Notes: a model not told the origin generated them from the letters alone. Shown: positions 1-5,698, counted from the stretch's first letter. The stretch is DNA of 8,129 nucleotides from a candidate division FCPU426 bacterium (GCA_003167475.1 PMTB01000280.1:738-8866), one strand, 5' to 3'. A program made the numbers and translations.

Positions 1-91
1 AATAATTCGGGTCTTCGATCTTGATGGTCATATCCGCCCGGACAACCTGGCAAAATAATAACAAACACCCCAAAACAGCTAATTTCTTCAT
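1..91 (-). CDS. N-terminus of an exported protein (partial, runs off left edge)
   Basis: Only the first 30 codons are in the window. The start ATG (89-91) has an AGGAGG ribosome site at 97-102, five bases upstream, which makes this a convincing gene start. The product opens MKKLAVLGCLLLFCQVVRA, then DMTIK. That is a classic Sec signal peptide: two lysines, a hydrophobic core of about 13 residues, and a likely signal peptidase I site after V-R-A. The cysteine at 14 is not in a proper lipobox, so a lipoprotein is less likely. The mature protein would be periplasmic, outer-membrane or secreted. Its function cannot be told from about 11 mature residues. It follows the aldo/keto reductase gene on the same strand after a 134-bp gap, so cotranscription is possible but not shown. 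Confidence 0.75.
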   Translation of the reverse strand, partial: MKKLAVLGCLLLFCQVVRADMTIKIEDPNY

Positions 92-111
92 CTTTTCCTC
101 CTGCCAAACCC

Positions 112-176
112 GTCATGGAATTGAAATACATGCTCATATTTTGTATGACACCATTCAAGCCGATTTGTTCCATGAC
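112..176. repeat. 9-bp inverted repeat upstream of the exported-protein gene
   Basis: GTCATGGAA (112-120) is matched exactly by TTCCATGAC (168-176). The arms lie about 21 and 77 bases upstream of the start at 91, with 47 bases between them. The arms could be two half-sites of a regulator or the base of a long stem. No convincing -35/-10 pair was found in this gap on the minus strand. Confidence 0.35.
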
Positions 177-225
177 CATGCAAAATAACACGCAAGATTC
201 CCGGCCCCTGCTATGAAGGTTTATA

Positions 226-1221
226 TTACCGGTCGATGGTGGACATAGTCGTAGGATTGTACCGCTGCCCCGATATCTTCGAAGGTGCCAAAGCCTCATC
301 CAGCAGCTTCATCTGCGCCGCAGTCAGCTTAATGTCAGCCGCTGCCAGGTTTTCTTCGAGGTACTTAACGCGCTTTGTCCCGGGTATAGGCACGATATCC
401 TCGCCCTTGGCGAGCAGCCAAGCGAGCGCAACCTGCCCGGGTTTTGCGTTTATCGATGTTGCTATATCGCGCACGACTGCCGCGGCTTTAATGTTATTGT
501 CAAAGTTCGTCACCTGATACCGCGGATCCCCGCGCCGGAAGTCCCCCACAGGATACTCCTCAGCCCGCTTCACTTCCCCGGTCAAAAACCCGCGCCCCAA
601 AGGCGAAAAAGGCACAAGCCCGATCTTAAGTTCCCGAAGCAAAGGTATAACATCACCTTCAAGGTTCCGCTCCCAAAGCGAATACTCGCTCTGCACAGCA
701 GTTACAGGGAATACAGCATGAGCCTTGCGAATATTGGAAACCCCAGCCTCAGAAAGCCCAAAATACCGTACCTTCCCTTCCTTCACCAAAGTCCCCACAG
801 CCCCGGCAACATCAGCAATAGGCACAGAAGGATCCACCCGGTGCTGATAAAGCAGGTCAATATGATCAGTCTGCAGCCGCTTAAGCGACCCCTCAACAGC
901 CTCCCGAATATGAGCAGGTCTGCTATCGAGTTCAACCCCAACCTGCTTCCCATCCACAATCTTAAACGGAAACTTGGTTGCAATGGTAACCTTATCGCGC
1001 AATCCCTTAAAAGCCTTGCCCAACAGTTCTTCGTTTTTGTAAGGCCCATAAACCTCAGCAGTATCGAAGAAATTACATCCGAGCTCCAAAGCCCGGTGAA
1101 GCGTAGCAATAGACTCCGCCTCAACAGCAGGCCCGTAAGACTGGGACATGCCCATGCAGCCGAGACCGAGGGGTGGAACAGAAAGGCCTTGGGAACCGAG
1201 GGATCTTTTGGATTTAATCAT
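226..1221 (-). CDS. aldo/keto reductase (NADPH-dependent oxidoreductase)
   Basis: A complete 331-residue cytoplasmic oxidoreductase of the aldo/keto reductase superfamily, TIM-barrel fold. The catalytic tetrad is visible: Asp53 and Tyr58 in FFDTAEVYGP, Lys83 in ATKFPF, His127 in LLYQHRVDP. Cofactor-binding segments follow: GLSEAG (155-160), PFSPLGRGFLTG (204-215) and IPGTKRVKYLEEN (279-291). Length and the GLGCMGMS opening fit the group of bacterial enzymes related to plant perakine reductase and YakC (AKR13-like). These reduce aldehydes or ketones with NADPH; the physiological substrate cannot be read from sequence. The start is supported by AGGAGG at 1231-1236, nine bases upstream. It is transcribed alone or at the head of a unit with the exported-protein gene. 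An inverted repeat at 1258-1279 may be its control site. Sampled GC is about 53%. Confidence 0.95.
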   Translation of the reverse strand: MIKSKRSLGSQGLSVPPLGLGCMGMSQSYGPAVEAESIATLHRALELGCNFFDTAEVYGPYKNEELLGKAFKGLRDKVTIATKFPFKIVDGKQVGVELDSRPAHIREAVEGSLKRLQTDHIDLLYQHRVDPSVPIADVAGAVGTLVKEGKVRYFGLSEAGVSNIRKAHAVFPVTAVQSEYSLWERNLEGDVIPLLRELKIGLVPFSPLGRGFLTGEVKRAEEYPVGDFRRGDPRYQVTNFDNNIKAAAVVRDIATSINAKPGQVALAWLLAKGEDIVPIPGTKRVKYLEENLAAADIKLTAAQMKLLDEALAPSKISGQRYNPTTMSTIDR

Positions 1222-1257
1222 GTCGAATGTCCTCCTAAATTTTTGTTAAATCTCATG

Positions 1258-1279
1258 TGAAGGCTTGGTACTTCCTTCA
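1258..1279. promoter_or_regulatory. possible operator upstream of the aldo/keto reductase
   Basis: TGAAGG (1258-1263) and CCTTCA (1274-1279) form a 6-bp inverted repeat with a 10-base centre, 37 bases upstream of the reductase start. On the minus strand the outer part reads TTGAAG, which could serve as a -35 element; no good -10 is seen downstream. Genes of this family are often controlled by MerR-type regulators that bind such repeats, but no regulator gene is in the window, so this is only a candidate. Confidence 0.25.
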
Positions 1280-1412
1280 ACATCTTAGCTTTAAATCTTT
1301 GTTATGTTATGTTCTCATTTTGAAAATCTAAGACTCTTTAAATTTTACTACAGGAAAACAAAATTAAAAAGTCCTAAATTTCGCACCAAAAATAATTTAT
1401 TACATTCTCTAC

Positions 1413-1441
1413 TTGCCCTAATTCAATTATTAAAATATAAT
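1413..1441 (+). promoter_or_regulatory. sigma70-type promoter of the AT-rich plus-strand gene
   Basis: TTGCCC (1413-1418), a 17-bp spacer and TATAAT (1436-1441). The predicted transcription start, about seven bases after the -10, falls on or next to the ATG at 1448. The -10 is perfect and the spacing ideal, but the DNA is so AT-rich that chance matches are likely. Confidence 0.4.
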
Positions 1442-1447
1442 ATATAC

Positions 1448-1741
1448 ATGAAACCACAAAAACACATGCAATTTAGATATTTGCCTTACCTTCCATTACG
1501 TAACGAATTAACCTTTGGTAATATTATCATATGGGATTATAACAATAATAAAGAAAAATATATAAACGATCAGGAAATTCGAAATAAAATCGATCAATAT
1601 CTCAAACAACATAAGACTTTCACAAAAAATGAGCGGCAGTTAACTGGTATTAAACTAATTTCTTTTAAAAAACCAGATAATTTTAACCATCTTACCAGGA
1701 ACCAAATTAACGAAATGTCGGGAACCCTGGAGGACGTTTGA
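1448..1741 (+). CDS. hypothetical protein, AT-rich, possibly truncated
   Basis: A 97-residue product that I do not recognise, and the only plausible plus-strand gene in the window. It starts MKPQKHMQFRYLPYLPLRNE, continues with a beta-like stretch (LTFGNIIIWDY) and a lysine/asparagine-rich helical region, and ends MSGTLEDV. The frame is open back to an ATG at 1304, but the extra 48 residues look like translated spacer DNA. I chose 1448 because a TATAAT lies six bases before it; neither 1448 nor the next ATG (1466) has a Shine-Dalgarno site, so the mRNA may be leaderless. GC is about 20-27% on sampled lines against about 50% for the flanking reductase, which suggests transfer from an AT-rich source. 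It could be the N-terminal remnant of a longer gene. It may also be non-coding; the lack of homology evidence keeps confidence moderate. Confidence 0.5.
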   Translation: MKPQKHMQFRYLPYLPLRNELTFGNIIIWDYNNNKEKYINDQEIRNKIDQYLKQHKTFTKNERQLTGIKLISFKKPDNFNHLTRNQINEMSGTLEDV

Positions 1742-1789
1742 CTGATTTAACAACAAAATATCCGCAACAATAAAAATCAGATAAATCAA

Positions 1790-1817
1790 TTGACATATTG
1801 CCTCCGTATTCTACAAT
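1790..1817 (+). promoter_or_regulatory. candidate plus-strand promoter facing the GC-rich repeat
   Basis: TTGACA (1790-1795), a 16-bp spacer, TACAAT (1812-1817). The predicted start near 1824 is exactly where the GC-rich hairpin element begins. There is no coding frame in the sense direction behind it; the transcript would run antisense to the C_GCAxxG_C_C gene. Confidence 0.4.
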
Positions 1818-1824
1818 TATTTTT

Positions 1825-1864
1825 CCCGGTTCTATCCCCGAAAAACGGGGGGGGCCCGGCGGGA
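1825..1864. repeat. GC-rich dispersed repeat, copy 1
   Basis: This stretch starts CCCGG-TTCTATC and ends GCCCGGCGGGA. The same framework occurs at 4041-4098 and 5371-5428. This copy is the most divergent: it has a run of eight G (1847-1854) and a perfect hairpin, CCCCG (1836-1840), AAAAA loop, CGGGG (1846-1850). It lies 49 bases 3' of the C_GCAxxG_C_C stop codon. Confidence 0.6.
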
Positions 1865-1903
1865 ACGAGTCTGGATCTTTACAACGTAATTGATCCGGTT
1901 CCC
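1861..1903. repeat. nested inverted repeat 3' of the C_GCAxxG_C_C gene
   Basis: Outer arms GGGAAC (1861-1866) and GTTCCC (1898-1903); inner arms GGATC (1873-1877) and GATCC (1892-1896). It begins 10 bases after the minus-strand stop at 1913 and abuts GC-rich repeat copy 1. There is no T-run after the stem in either direction, so it is not a standard intrinsic terminator; it could protect the mRNA 3' end. Confidence 0.45.
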
Positions 1904-1912
1904 AAAACTATA

Positions 1913-2350
1913 CTATAATATTTTTTCAAGCAAATCAGCCGAGATTTTCACGGCCTCAAGGCACTTCGTCTCAAATATCTTCATATCAGCCGCTTTTTTA
2001 AGGTTTTCCTGGGTGCCAATGTTTATCTTTATTATATCCTCGCAAATACACGACCCCTGGGCTGTTTTAAAATCATCCATGAATATTTTTGCCATTTCAT
2101 AGGTTTTCAGTTTCGCGTCTACTCCGCACACATCCTGCCTGCCGTATTTCATGGATATGGCCATAAGCGCCCCGGACACGGCGCCGCATAACCCGGTCCC
2201 CGTACAGGCGACTCCCGCCCCAAAAACCGTGGAAAGCCTCAGCGCGGCTTTTTCATCGATCGCGTCTTCCTGCCTGAAAGCCGTAAAAACCGCCTGCGAG
2301 CAGTTGAAGGACTGTTTGAAATAGGTGATTGCTTTGTCTTTCCGGTTCAT
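1913..2350 (-). CDS. C_GCAxxG_C_C family redox-type protein
   Basis: A 145-residue protein matching the small bacterial C_GCAxxG_C_C family (predicted redox-active or metal-binding, function not established). Family landmarks in order: an N-terminal NCSQAVFTAF with Cys17, a glycine-rich VFGAGVACTGTGLCGAVSGA segment with Cys49 and Cys55 (residues 42-61), Cys75, a C-x-C pair (101 and 103), and a late Cys130 in ETKCLEAV. No signal peptide or membrane segment is seen, so it is probably cytoplasmic. The start has AAGGAG at 2358-2363, seven bases upstream. It begins only 40 bases after the stop of the 67-residue membrane-protein gene on the same strand, and no separate promoter is seen in that gap, so the two are probably cotranscribed. 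Many relatives sit next to transporters or membrane proteins, but this partnership is unproven, because the second copy of the membrane gene lacks this neighbour. Confidence 0.88.
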   Translation of the reverse strand: MNRKDKAITYFKQSFNCSQAVFTAFRQEDAIDEKAALRLSTVFGAGVACTGTGLCGAVSGALMAISMKYGRQDVCGVDAKLKTYEMAKIFMDDFKTAQGSCICEDIIKINIGTQENLKKAADMKIFETKCLEAVKISADLLEKIL

Positions 2351-2390
2351 TACATATCTCCTTAAAAGTTGTTGGGATTTCTCCTAATTA

Positions 2391-2594
2391 TCAGGACCCG
2401 GCCTTTTTATTAACCACAATAAGCAAGACTACGCAGATGATAATGGCAATTACAGATAACCCGGACATGATCCGGGAATATGTTATGGCACGCTGATTTT
2501 GGGTGATTTTCCAGACATTGATAATGCTCATCAAACCAACCCCAAGCCAAAAACTAACAGCCAATTCCAGGTTTCTTTTGTTTAAACGCGCCAT
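2391..2594 (-). CDS. 67-residue two-helix membrane protein, copy A
   Basis: A small membrane protein I cannot assign to a family. A basic N-terminus (MARLNKRN) is followed by a first hydrophobic helix at about residues 10-29 (SFWLGVGLMSIINVW core), a short polar loop with KITQNQR, a second helix at about 43-62 (IMSGLSVIAIIICVVLL), and a KKAGS tail. By the positive-inside rule both ends are cytoplasmic. The ATG at 2592-2594 follows an AAGGGGTG ribosome site (2599-2606). The gene has its own extended -10 promoter and precedes the C_GCAxxG_C_C gene by 40 bases. A second copy at 5465-5668 differs at 7 of 67 residues, mostly in the loop and near the C-terminus. Keeping both copies open despite about 10% nucleotide divergence suggests that the protein is real and selected. 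Confidence 0.75.
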   Translation of the reverse strand: MARLNKRNLELAVSFWLGVGLMSIINVWKITQNQRAITYSRIMSGLSVIAIIICVVLLIVVNKKAGS

Positions 2595-2624
2595 TTTTCA
2601 CCCCTTTTAATATATCATAAAATG

Positions 2625-2633
2625 ATTATAGCA
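2625..2633 (-). promoter_or_regulatory. extended -10 promoter of membrane-protein gene copy A
   Basis: On the minus strand this reads TGC-TATAAT, an extended -10 (TGnTATAAT). No good -35 lies 16-18 bp upstream. The predicted start is near 2618, giving a leader of about 24 bases. An ATCAT/ATGAT inverted repeat with three bases between (2614-2626) overlaps the start region and could be an operator. The element is conserved in copy B although the DNA upstream differs. Confidence 0.6.
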
Positions 2634-2696
2634 TATTATGCGATTGGCAATAATATAATCCAGCATCGGTGAATAAGTATTGAAACACCTCCCGGC

Positions 2697-2715
2697 AGGT
2701 GACAATTTGTCACCT
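2697..2715. repeat. palindrome P1, ACAA-N-TTGT class
   Basis: AGGTGACAA (2697-2705), a central T, and TTGTCACCT (2707-2715) form a perfect 9-bp palindrome, 35 bases 3' of the ATPase stop. The left arm can also pair with CACCT at 2686-2690 (six-base loop), so two stems exclude each other. No T-run follows, so it is not a standard terminator. Confidence 0.55.
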
Positions 2716-2749
2716 ACTGACAGTCTGCAATCCGCCTTTTCCCGTATTC

Positions 2750-3877
2750 CTACGCTTCAAGGTTTAACAGCCACTCCCCGGCTTTTCTTATTTCTATTCC
2801 CTGTACGTCCTGATTGTTTTTAGCGTTATGCACAAGCTGCAGGGCTTGTACGCCCGGGGCTCTGCCTGAAAAATACTTTATCCCGCTGCCGGGTTTTGTT
2901 TCCGACAGCTTTACTTCAATCAGCTGTTTCAGGACGCCTTTGTCAACTACGGCAAAATCAACTTCCCTGCCGTCCTTTGTCCTTATATAATGAAGGCCAA
3001 CTTCCGCGCCTTTTGTATCCTGCATGAACTGGCAGTGTTTCAGCAGGCATACTGCAACGGTATTTTCCAGTTTTATTCCTTCTTCCGAGTCCACATAACC
3101 ACTGTCATAAAAGTATACTTTCGGTTCTTTTAGTATGGCTCTTGCTATATTTTTATGAAATGGCCTGACTGTGAAAACAATATGCAGGCTCTCAAGTATA
3201 TCCAGATATTTATGGACTGTTTTCGGGGATATCTGCAGGTCCTGAGCCAGGGTAACAAAAGAAACAGGCGAGCCCACCCTTTTGCGCAGCATTTCCACCA
3301 TAAGCCTGATGGCGCGCATCTCGTGGATCCTGCTGAAATCCATTATATCATCCCGCACAATATCGGTAAAATACTGCATCCGCCACCGCGCGGCATGCTC
3401 ATCGGAACCTGACAAAAACGGCTCCGGAAACCCGCCCAATTTATTAAGAGTCTCCACCGCTTCATATGGCTGCATTTTCCCGGCAAGTTCTTTTACGGAT
3501 ATGGGATTGAGCCTGTGCATGAAATACCTGCCGGCAAGCGACTCCCCCGTGCGCCGAAAAGTGTCAAGCCTGGCGCTGCCGGTTACAAGAATCGATTGGG
3601 AAGCGCTTTTTGTATCATATGTTCCCTTTATGAAATTTTTCCAGTTTTTCATTTTATGTATTTCATCCAGAACAATCAAACCCGAATCAGCAGCCCAGGA
3701 CCTGTCCCGGATCACGGAAGCGTCGCTGATGTCGTCATTATTGAGATAAATTGAGTTTACAAATTCAGATAACATGCTCTTGGCAAGATAAGTCTTCCCA
3801 ACCTGCCGCGGCCCGGTAAGAAAGACCATCTTTGTCTTTAAATCATCTATAATTTTGTCTTGCAAATATCGTTTCAT
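2750..3877 (-). CDS. AAA-type ATPase with C-terminal DUF4143 domain
   Basis: A complete 375-residue protein of the widespread ATPase plus DUF4143 family. The N-terminal AAA domain carries Walker A GPRQVGKT (22-29), Walker B LIVLDE (67-72) and a sensor-like LVTGSARL (97-104). The GGFPEP motif (148-153) typical of the family follows. A helix-turn-helix-like segment (about 207-232) leads into DUF4143, with FYDSG (256-260), an ENTVA element (271-275) and EVDF...EVK (Asp307, Glu321, Lys323). The last three resemble a PD-(D/E)XK nuclease-type core. The cellular role of this family is not established; members are often mobile, multicopy single genes. It has its own strong promoter, is not in an operon, and the predicted transcription start falls on the ATG, with no Shine-Dalgarno site. 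Sampled GC is about 37%, below the window's ends. Confidence 0.93.
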   Translation of the reverse strand: MKRYLQDKIIDDLKTKMVFLTGPRQVGKTYLAKSMLSEFVNSIYLNNDDISDASVIRDRSWAADSGLIVLDEIHKMKNWKNFIKGTYDTKSASQSILVTGSARLDTFRRTGESLAGRYFMHRLNPISVKELAGKMQPYEAVETLNKLGGFPEPFLSGSDEHAARWRMQYFTDIVRDDIMDFSRIHEMRAIRLMVEMLRKRVGSPVSFVTLAQDLQISPKTVHKYLDILESLHIVFTVRPFHKNIARAILKEPKVYFYDSGYVDSEEGIKLENTVAVCLLKHCQFMQDTKGAEVGLHYIRTKDGREVDFAVVDKGVLKQLIEVKLSETKPGSGIKYFSGRAPGVQALQLVHNAKNNQDVQGIEIRKAGEWLLNLEA

Positions 3878-3883
3878 GTGACA

Positions 3884-3911
3884 ATTATACCCGGCTTTCC
3901 CTAAAAGTCAA
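3884..3911 (-). promoter_or_regulatory. sigma70 promoter of the ATPase gene
   Basis: On the minus strand: TTGACT (3906-3911), 16-bp spacer ending CCGGG, TATAAT (3884-3889). Only six bases separate the -10 from the ATG at 3877, so the transcript should start at or next to the initiation codon. The layout is almost the same as the Fic gene promoter, including GGGTATAATTG. Confidence 0.75.
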
Positions 3912-3943
3912 GACTTTTAAGCATAGTATTGCCTAAAAGTCAA
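3900..3943. promoter_or_regulatory. repeated operator-like sites over the ATPase -35
   Basis: CCTAAAAGTCAA occurs twice in direct orientation (3900-3911 and 3932-3943), offset by 32 bp, about three helical turns. The first is also half of an inverted repeat, TAAAAGTC (3902-3909), AA, GACTTTTA (3912-3919). It overlaps the -35 hexamer, a good position for a repressor. Alternatively the second TTGACT may be a duplicated -35 without a function. Confidence 0.45.
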
Positions 3944-4178
3944 AAAGCAATTAATGTTCATATAATAAAGGCTATTTTATGATGGCCAAATAGAGTTATC
4001 CGTTCTCCCAGATTCACGAACGAAATCCTCAGCCCCGTTCTTCCAACTTTCACCCGGTTTCCCGGCTCTATCACAGGAAACGGTGCGCCCGGCGGGATCA
4101 GCAAAATCAAACAACCGAAGGATACATGCAGCAGAGAACATGCGATATATTAATTGAGCTGATATTTTAAAGTCCCGG
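3944..4178. other. intergenic region between ATPase and Fic genes
   Basis: I see no gene here. It contains GC-rich repeat copy 2 and, at 4122-4143, a stretch (ACATGCAGCA-GAGAACATGCGA) that resembles the hairpin at 5853-5877 but pairs less well. A weak inverted repeat, CTATTT/AAATAG, lies near 3972-3993. No convincing terminator for the Fic gene was found. Confidence 0.5.
4041..4098. repeat. GC-rich dispersed repeat, copy 2
   Basis: 58 bp that align without gaps to 5371-5428 with 48 identities by eye. It opens TTCC..CTTTCACCCGG and closes TGCGCCCGGCGGGAT. An internal GTTTCC/GGAAAC pair could form a stem. It lies about 80 bases 3' of the Fic stop codon. Confidence 0.7.
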
Positions 4179-5249
4179 TCACATTTTAACTTTAATATAT
4201 CCTGTGCTTCTTCCGGCCCCTGTCCTCTTGATCATCTTCAATTTCAACAGGCGGTTCAAAATTTGCTTTGCAGTATCCCGGTTTGTATCCAGGGATTCCG
4301 CGACATCTTTATTCGTGACCCGTTCCCTGGCGTCAAATAAAGCCAGCACTTTTACCTGATTTTCCGACAAAAGATCCTCACCGGCTTTATCGCCGGTAAT
4401 TTCGCGGGCCGCCTCCGCCTGCTTTGACAGGATGTCAAAAAAGAAGTTAAGCCAGGGGCTTATGTCTTCTTTTCCTGTTTTTCTGCCCTGCTGGCTCTTG
4501 CGCAGCGCCAAGTAATATGCCGCCTTATTATCTTCAATTATCTTTTCCAGGGAAACATACTGTATATACCTGTAACCAAATTTTAGCATCATCAGGTTTG
4601 TAAGAGCCCTGCTCAAACGCCCGTTCCCGTCCTCAAAAGGATGTATGGACAGGAATTCAAGTATGAAATTCGCGATTATTAAGAGCGGATGAAACGCGCT
4701 TTCCTTTTGGGAATTTTGCGCCCACTCAATCAGATAACCCATTTCCGCGGGAACCAGATATGGTTCCGTAGGCTCAAAAACGACAGATACCCTGCCTTCA
4801 CCGTCACGGGCCGTTACTTTATTTGACGCGGTCTTATAGTTCCCTTTATGCCGGCTGTCTTTTTCAGAGTATTTAAGCATTATCTTGTGCAGGTTTCTAA
4901 TCTCATTCTCGGTTATTTTCATTTGTTCATAATTTTCAAATATGGTATTTGTCAACCCGGCATATCCGGCCACTTCCTGCGAGTCCCTGTCTTTTAACTT
5001 GTTTACTTTTAGACCTTTGAGCATGGCCTCAATTTCCGTATCCGTCAACTTAGAGCCCTCAATCCTGGTTGAAGCGCCGGTAGAAGAAACCACCACGCTC
5101 CGTTTGAGCCGGCCGAGAATATGAGGACTCAAAGCAAGCCCCGCCTTAAACCACCCCTTGAATTCATCAATGGCGGCTATTTTCTGGTATATTTTGGAAG
5201 CAGCAACCCCATCCAAATTTATGAGCCTTTTGTCCAGCCGTTCCTTCAT
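4179..5249 (-). CDS. Fic/DOC family enzyme with C-terminal winged helix
   Basis: A Fic-domain protein, 356 residues from the start chosen here. The active motif HPFEDGNGRLSR (203-214) has every key residue of HxFx(D/E)GNGRxxR, so it should be catalytically competent, most likely transferring AMP from ATP to a protein hydroxyl. Ser60-x-x-x-Glu64-Gly65 (STRIEG) is the N-terminal inhibitory motif of class II Fic proteins, whose Glu blocks ATP placement. The target-dock flap is near 150-170 (VVFEPTEPYLVP). A winged helix-turn-helix fills 294-356. This is the common stand-alone Fic plus HTH architecture; the target protein is unknown. I prefer the ATG at 5247-5249 because GGAG lies seven bases upstream; an ATG at 5268-5270 would add MNDRSGV but has no ribosome site. 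It is a single-gene unit with its own promoter. Confidence 0.94.
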   Translation of the reverse strand: MKERLDKRLINLDGVAASKIYQKIAAIDEFKGWFKAGLALSPHILGRLKRSVVVSSTGASTRIEGSKLTDTEIEAMLKGLKVNKLKDRDSQEVAGYAGLTNTIFENYEQMKITENEIRNLHKIMLKYSEKDSRHKGNYKTASNKVTARDGEGRVSVVFEPTEPYLVPAEMGYLIEWAQNSQKESAFHPLLIIANFILEFLSIHPFEDGNGRLSRALTNLMMLKFGYRYIQYVSLEKIIEDNKAAYYLALRKSQQGRKTGKEDISPWLNFFFDILSKQAEAAREITGDKAGEDLLSENQVKVLALFDARERVTNKDVAESLDTNRDTAKQILNRLLKLKMIKRTGAGRSTGYIKVKM

Positions 5250-5256
5250 AACACCG

Positions 5257-5260
5257 CTCC
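5257..5260 (-). promoter_or_regulatory. ribosome site that decides the Fic start
   Basis: GGAG on the minus strand, seven bases before the ATG at 5249. The upstream ATG at 5270 is preceded by TAGTTAAAA with no such site. Confidence 0.5.
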
Positions 5261-5285
5261 GGTCATTCATTTTTAACTACGCTCA

Positions 5286-5314
5286 ATTATACCCGATTAT
5301 GCCCGTTTAGTCAA
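5286..5314 (-). promoter_or_regulatory. sigma70 promoter of the Fic gene
   Basis: On the minus strand: TTGACT (5309-5314), a 17-bp spacer, TATAAT (5286-5291). The predicted start near 5279 leaves about 30 bases before the preferred ATG at 5249. The GGGTATAATTG core is identical to that of the ATPase promoter. Confidence 0.8.
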
Positions 5315-5370
5315 CGTATTGAATTCATTTATGCGCCAACACAAAGAAATACTTCATTTTCGCCGGCATC

Positions 5371-5428
5371 TTCCGTCTTTCACCCGGTTCCCCGGCTTCT
5401 ACCCCGGAAACGTTGCGCCCGGCGGGAT
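5371..5428. repeat. GC-rich dispersed repeat, copy 3
   Basis: Aligns gap-free with 4041-4098 (48 of 58 positions by eye). It lies 37 bases 3' of the stop of membrane-protein gene copy B and 57 bases upstream of the Fic -35, so it fills the space between two minus-strand units. Confidence 0.7.
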
Positions 5429-5464
5429 TATATGACCGGAGCTGACGGGGTTTTATCCTAAGTA

Positions 5465-5668
5465 TCAGGACCCTGCCTTTTTTTTAACTATATATAGTAA
5501 GACTACGCAAATGATAATGGCAATTACAGAAACCCCGGACATGATCCAGGAATATGTTATGGCATGCTGATTTTGGGTGATTTTCCAGACATTGATAATG
5601 CTCATCAAACCAACCCCCAGCCAAAAACTAATAGCCAATTCTAAATTCCGTTTGTTTAGACGCGCCAT
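5465..5668 (-). CDS. 67-residue two-helix membrane protein, copy B
   Basis: Paralogue of the product at 2391-2594, with 60 of 67 residues identical. Changes are Val13Ile, Arg35His, Arg41Trp, Leu46Val, and Ile59Tyr, Val60Ile, Asn62Lys near the end of helix 2. Both predicted membrane helices and the KKAGS tail are kept. The same AAGGGGTG ribosome site and extended -10 are present. Unlike copy A it has no C_GCAxxG_C_C gene after it; GC-rich repeat copy 3 follows instead. That makes it a stand-alone gene and argues that the protein does not need the redox-type partner. No function is recognised; a small membrane-active peptide, a toxin-like protein or a transporter accessory subunit all remain possible. 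Confidence 0.75.
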   Translation of the reverse strand: MARLNKRNLELAISFWLGVGLMSIINVWKITQNQHAITYSWIMSGVSVIAIIICVVLLYIVKKKAGS

Positions 5669-5698
5669 TTTTCACCCCTTTTAATATATCATAAAGTG

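Larger units (their letters stand above)
2382..2637. repeat. 256-bp duplicated module, copy A
   Basis: This block matches 5456-5711 over the same length (256 bp each) with no net gap; I counted about 24 differences by eye, roughly 90% identity. It holds the whole 67-codon gene, its ribosome site and its extended -10 element. Similarity stops nine bases after the stop codon on one side and just upstream of the -10 on the other. Confidence 0.85.

Noticed and set aside
718..1260. 180-codon plus-strand frame opposite the aldo/keto reductase
   Set aside because: It is a shadow of the reductase gene, which has full catalytic motifs and a strong ribosome site on the minus strand.
1304..1447. 48-codon N-terminal extension of the plus-strand gene
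   Set aside because: It lies upstream of the likely promoter, has no ribosome site, and reads like translated AT-rich spacer.
3282..3749. 155-codon plus-strand frame opposite the ATPase gene
   Set aside because: It is a shadow of the DUF4143 ATPase; no start signals and low-complexity serine-rich translation.
4039..5428. Integron attC sites at the GC-rich repeats
   Set aside because: The RYYYAAC and GTRRRRY-type core sites expected of attC are not visible and no integrase is in the window; only the gene-plus-repeat layout is similar.
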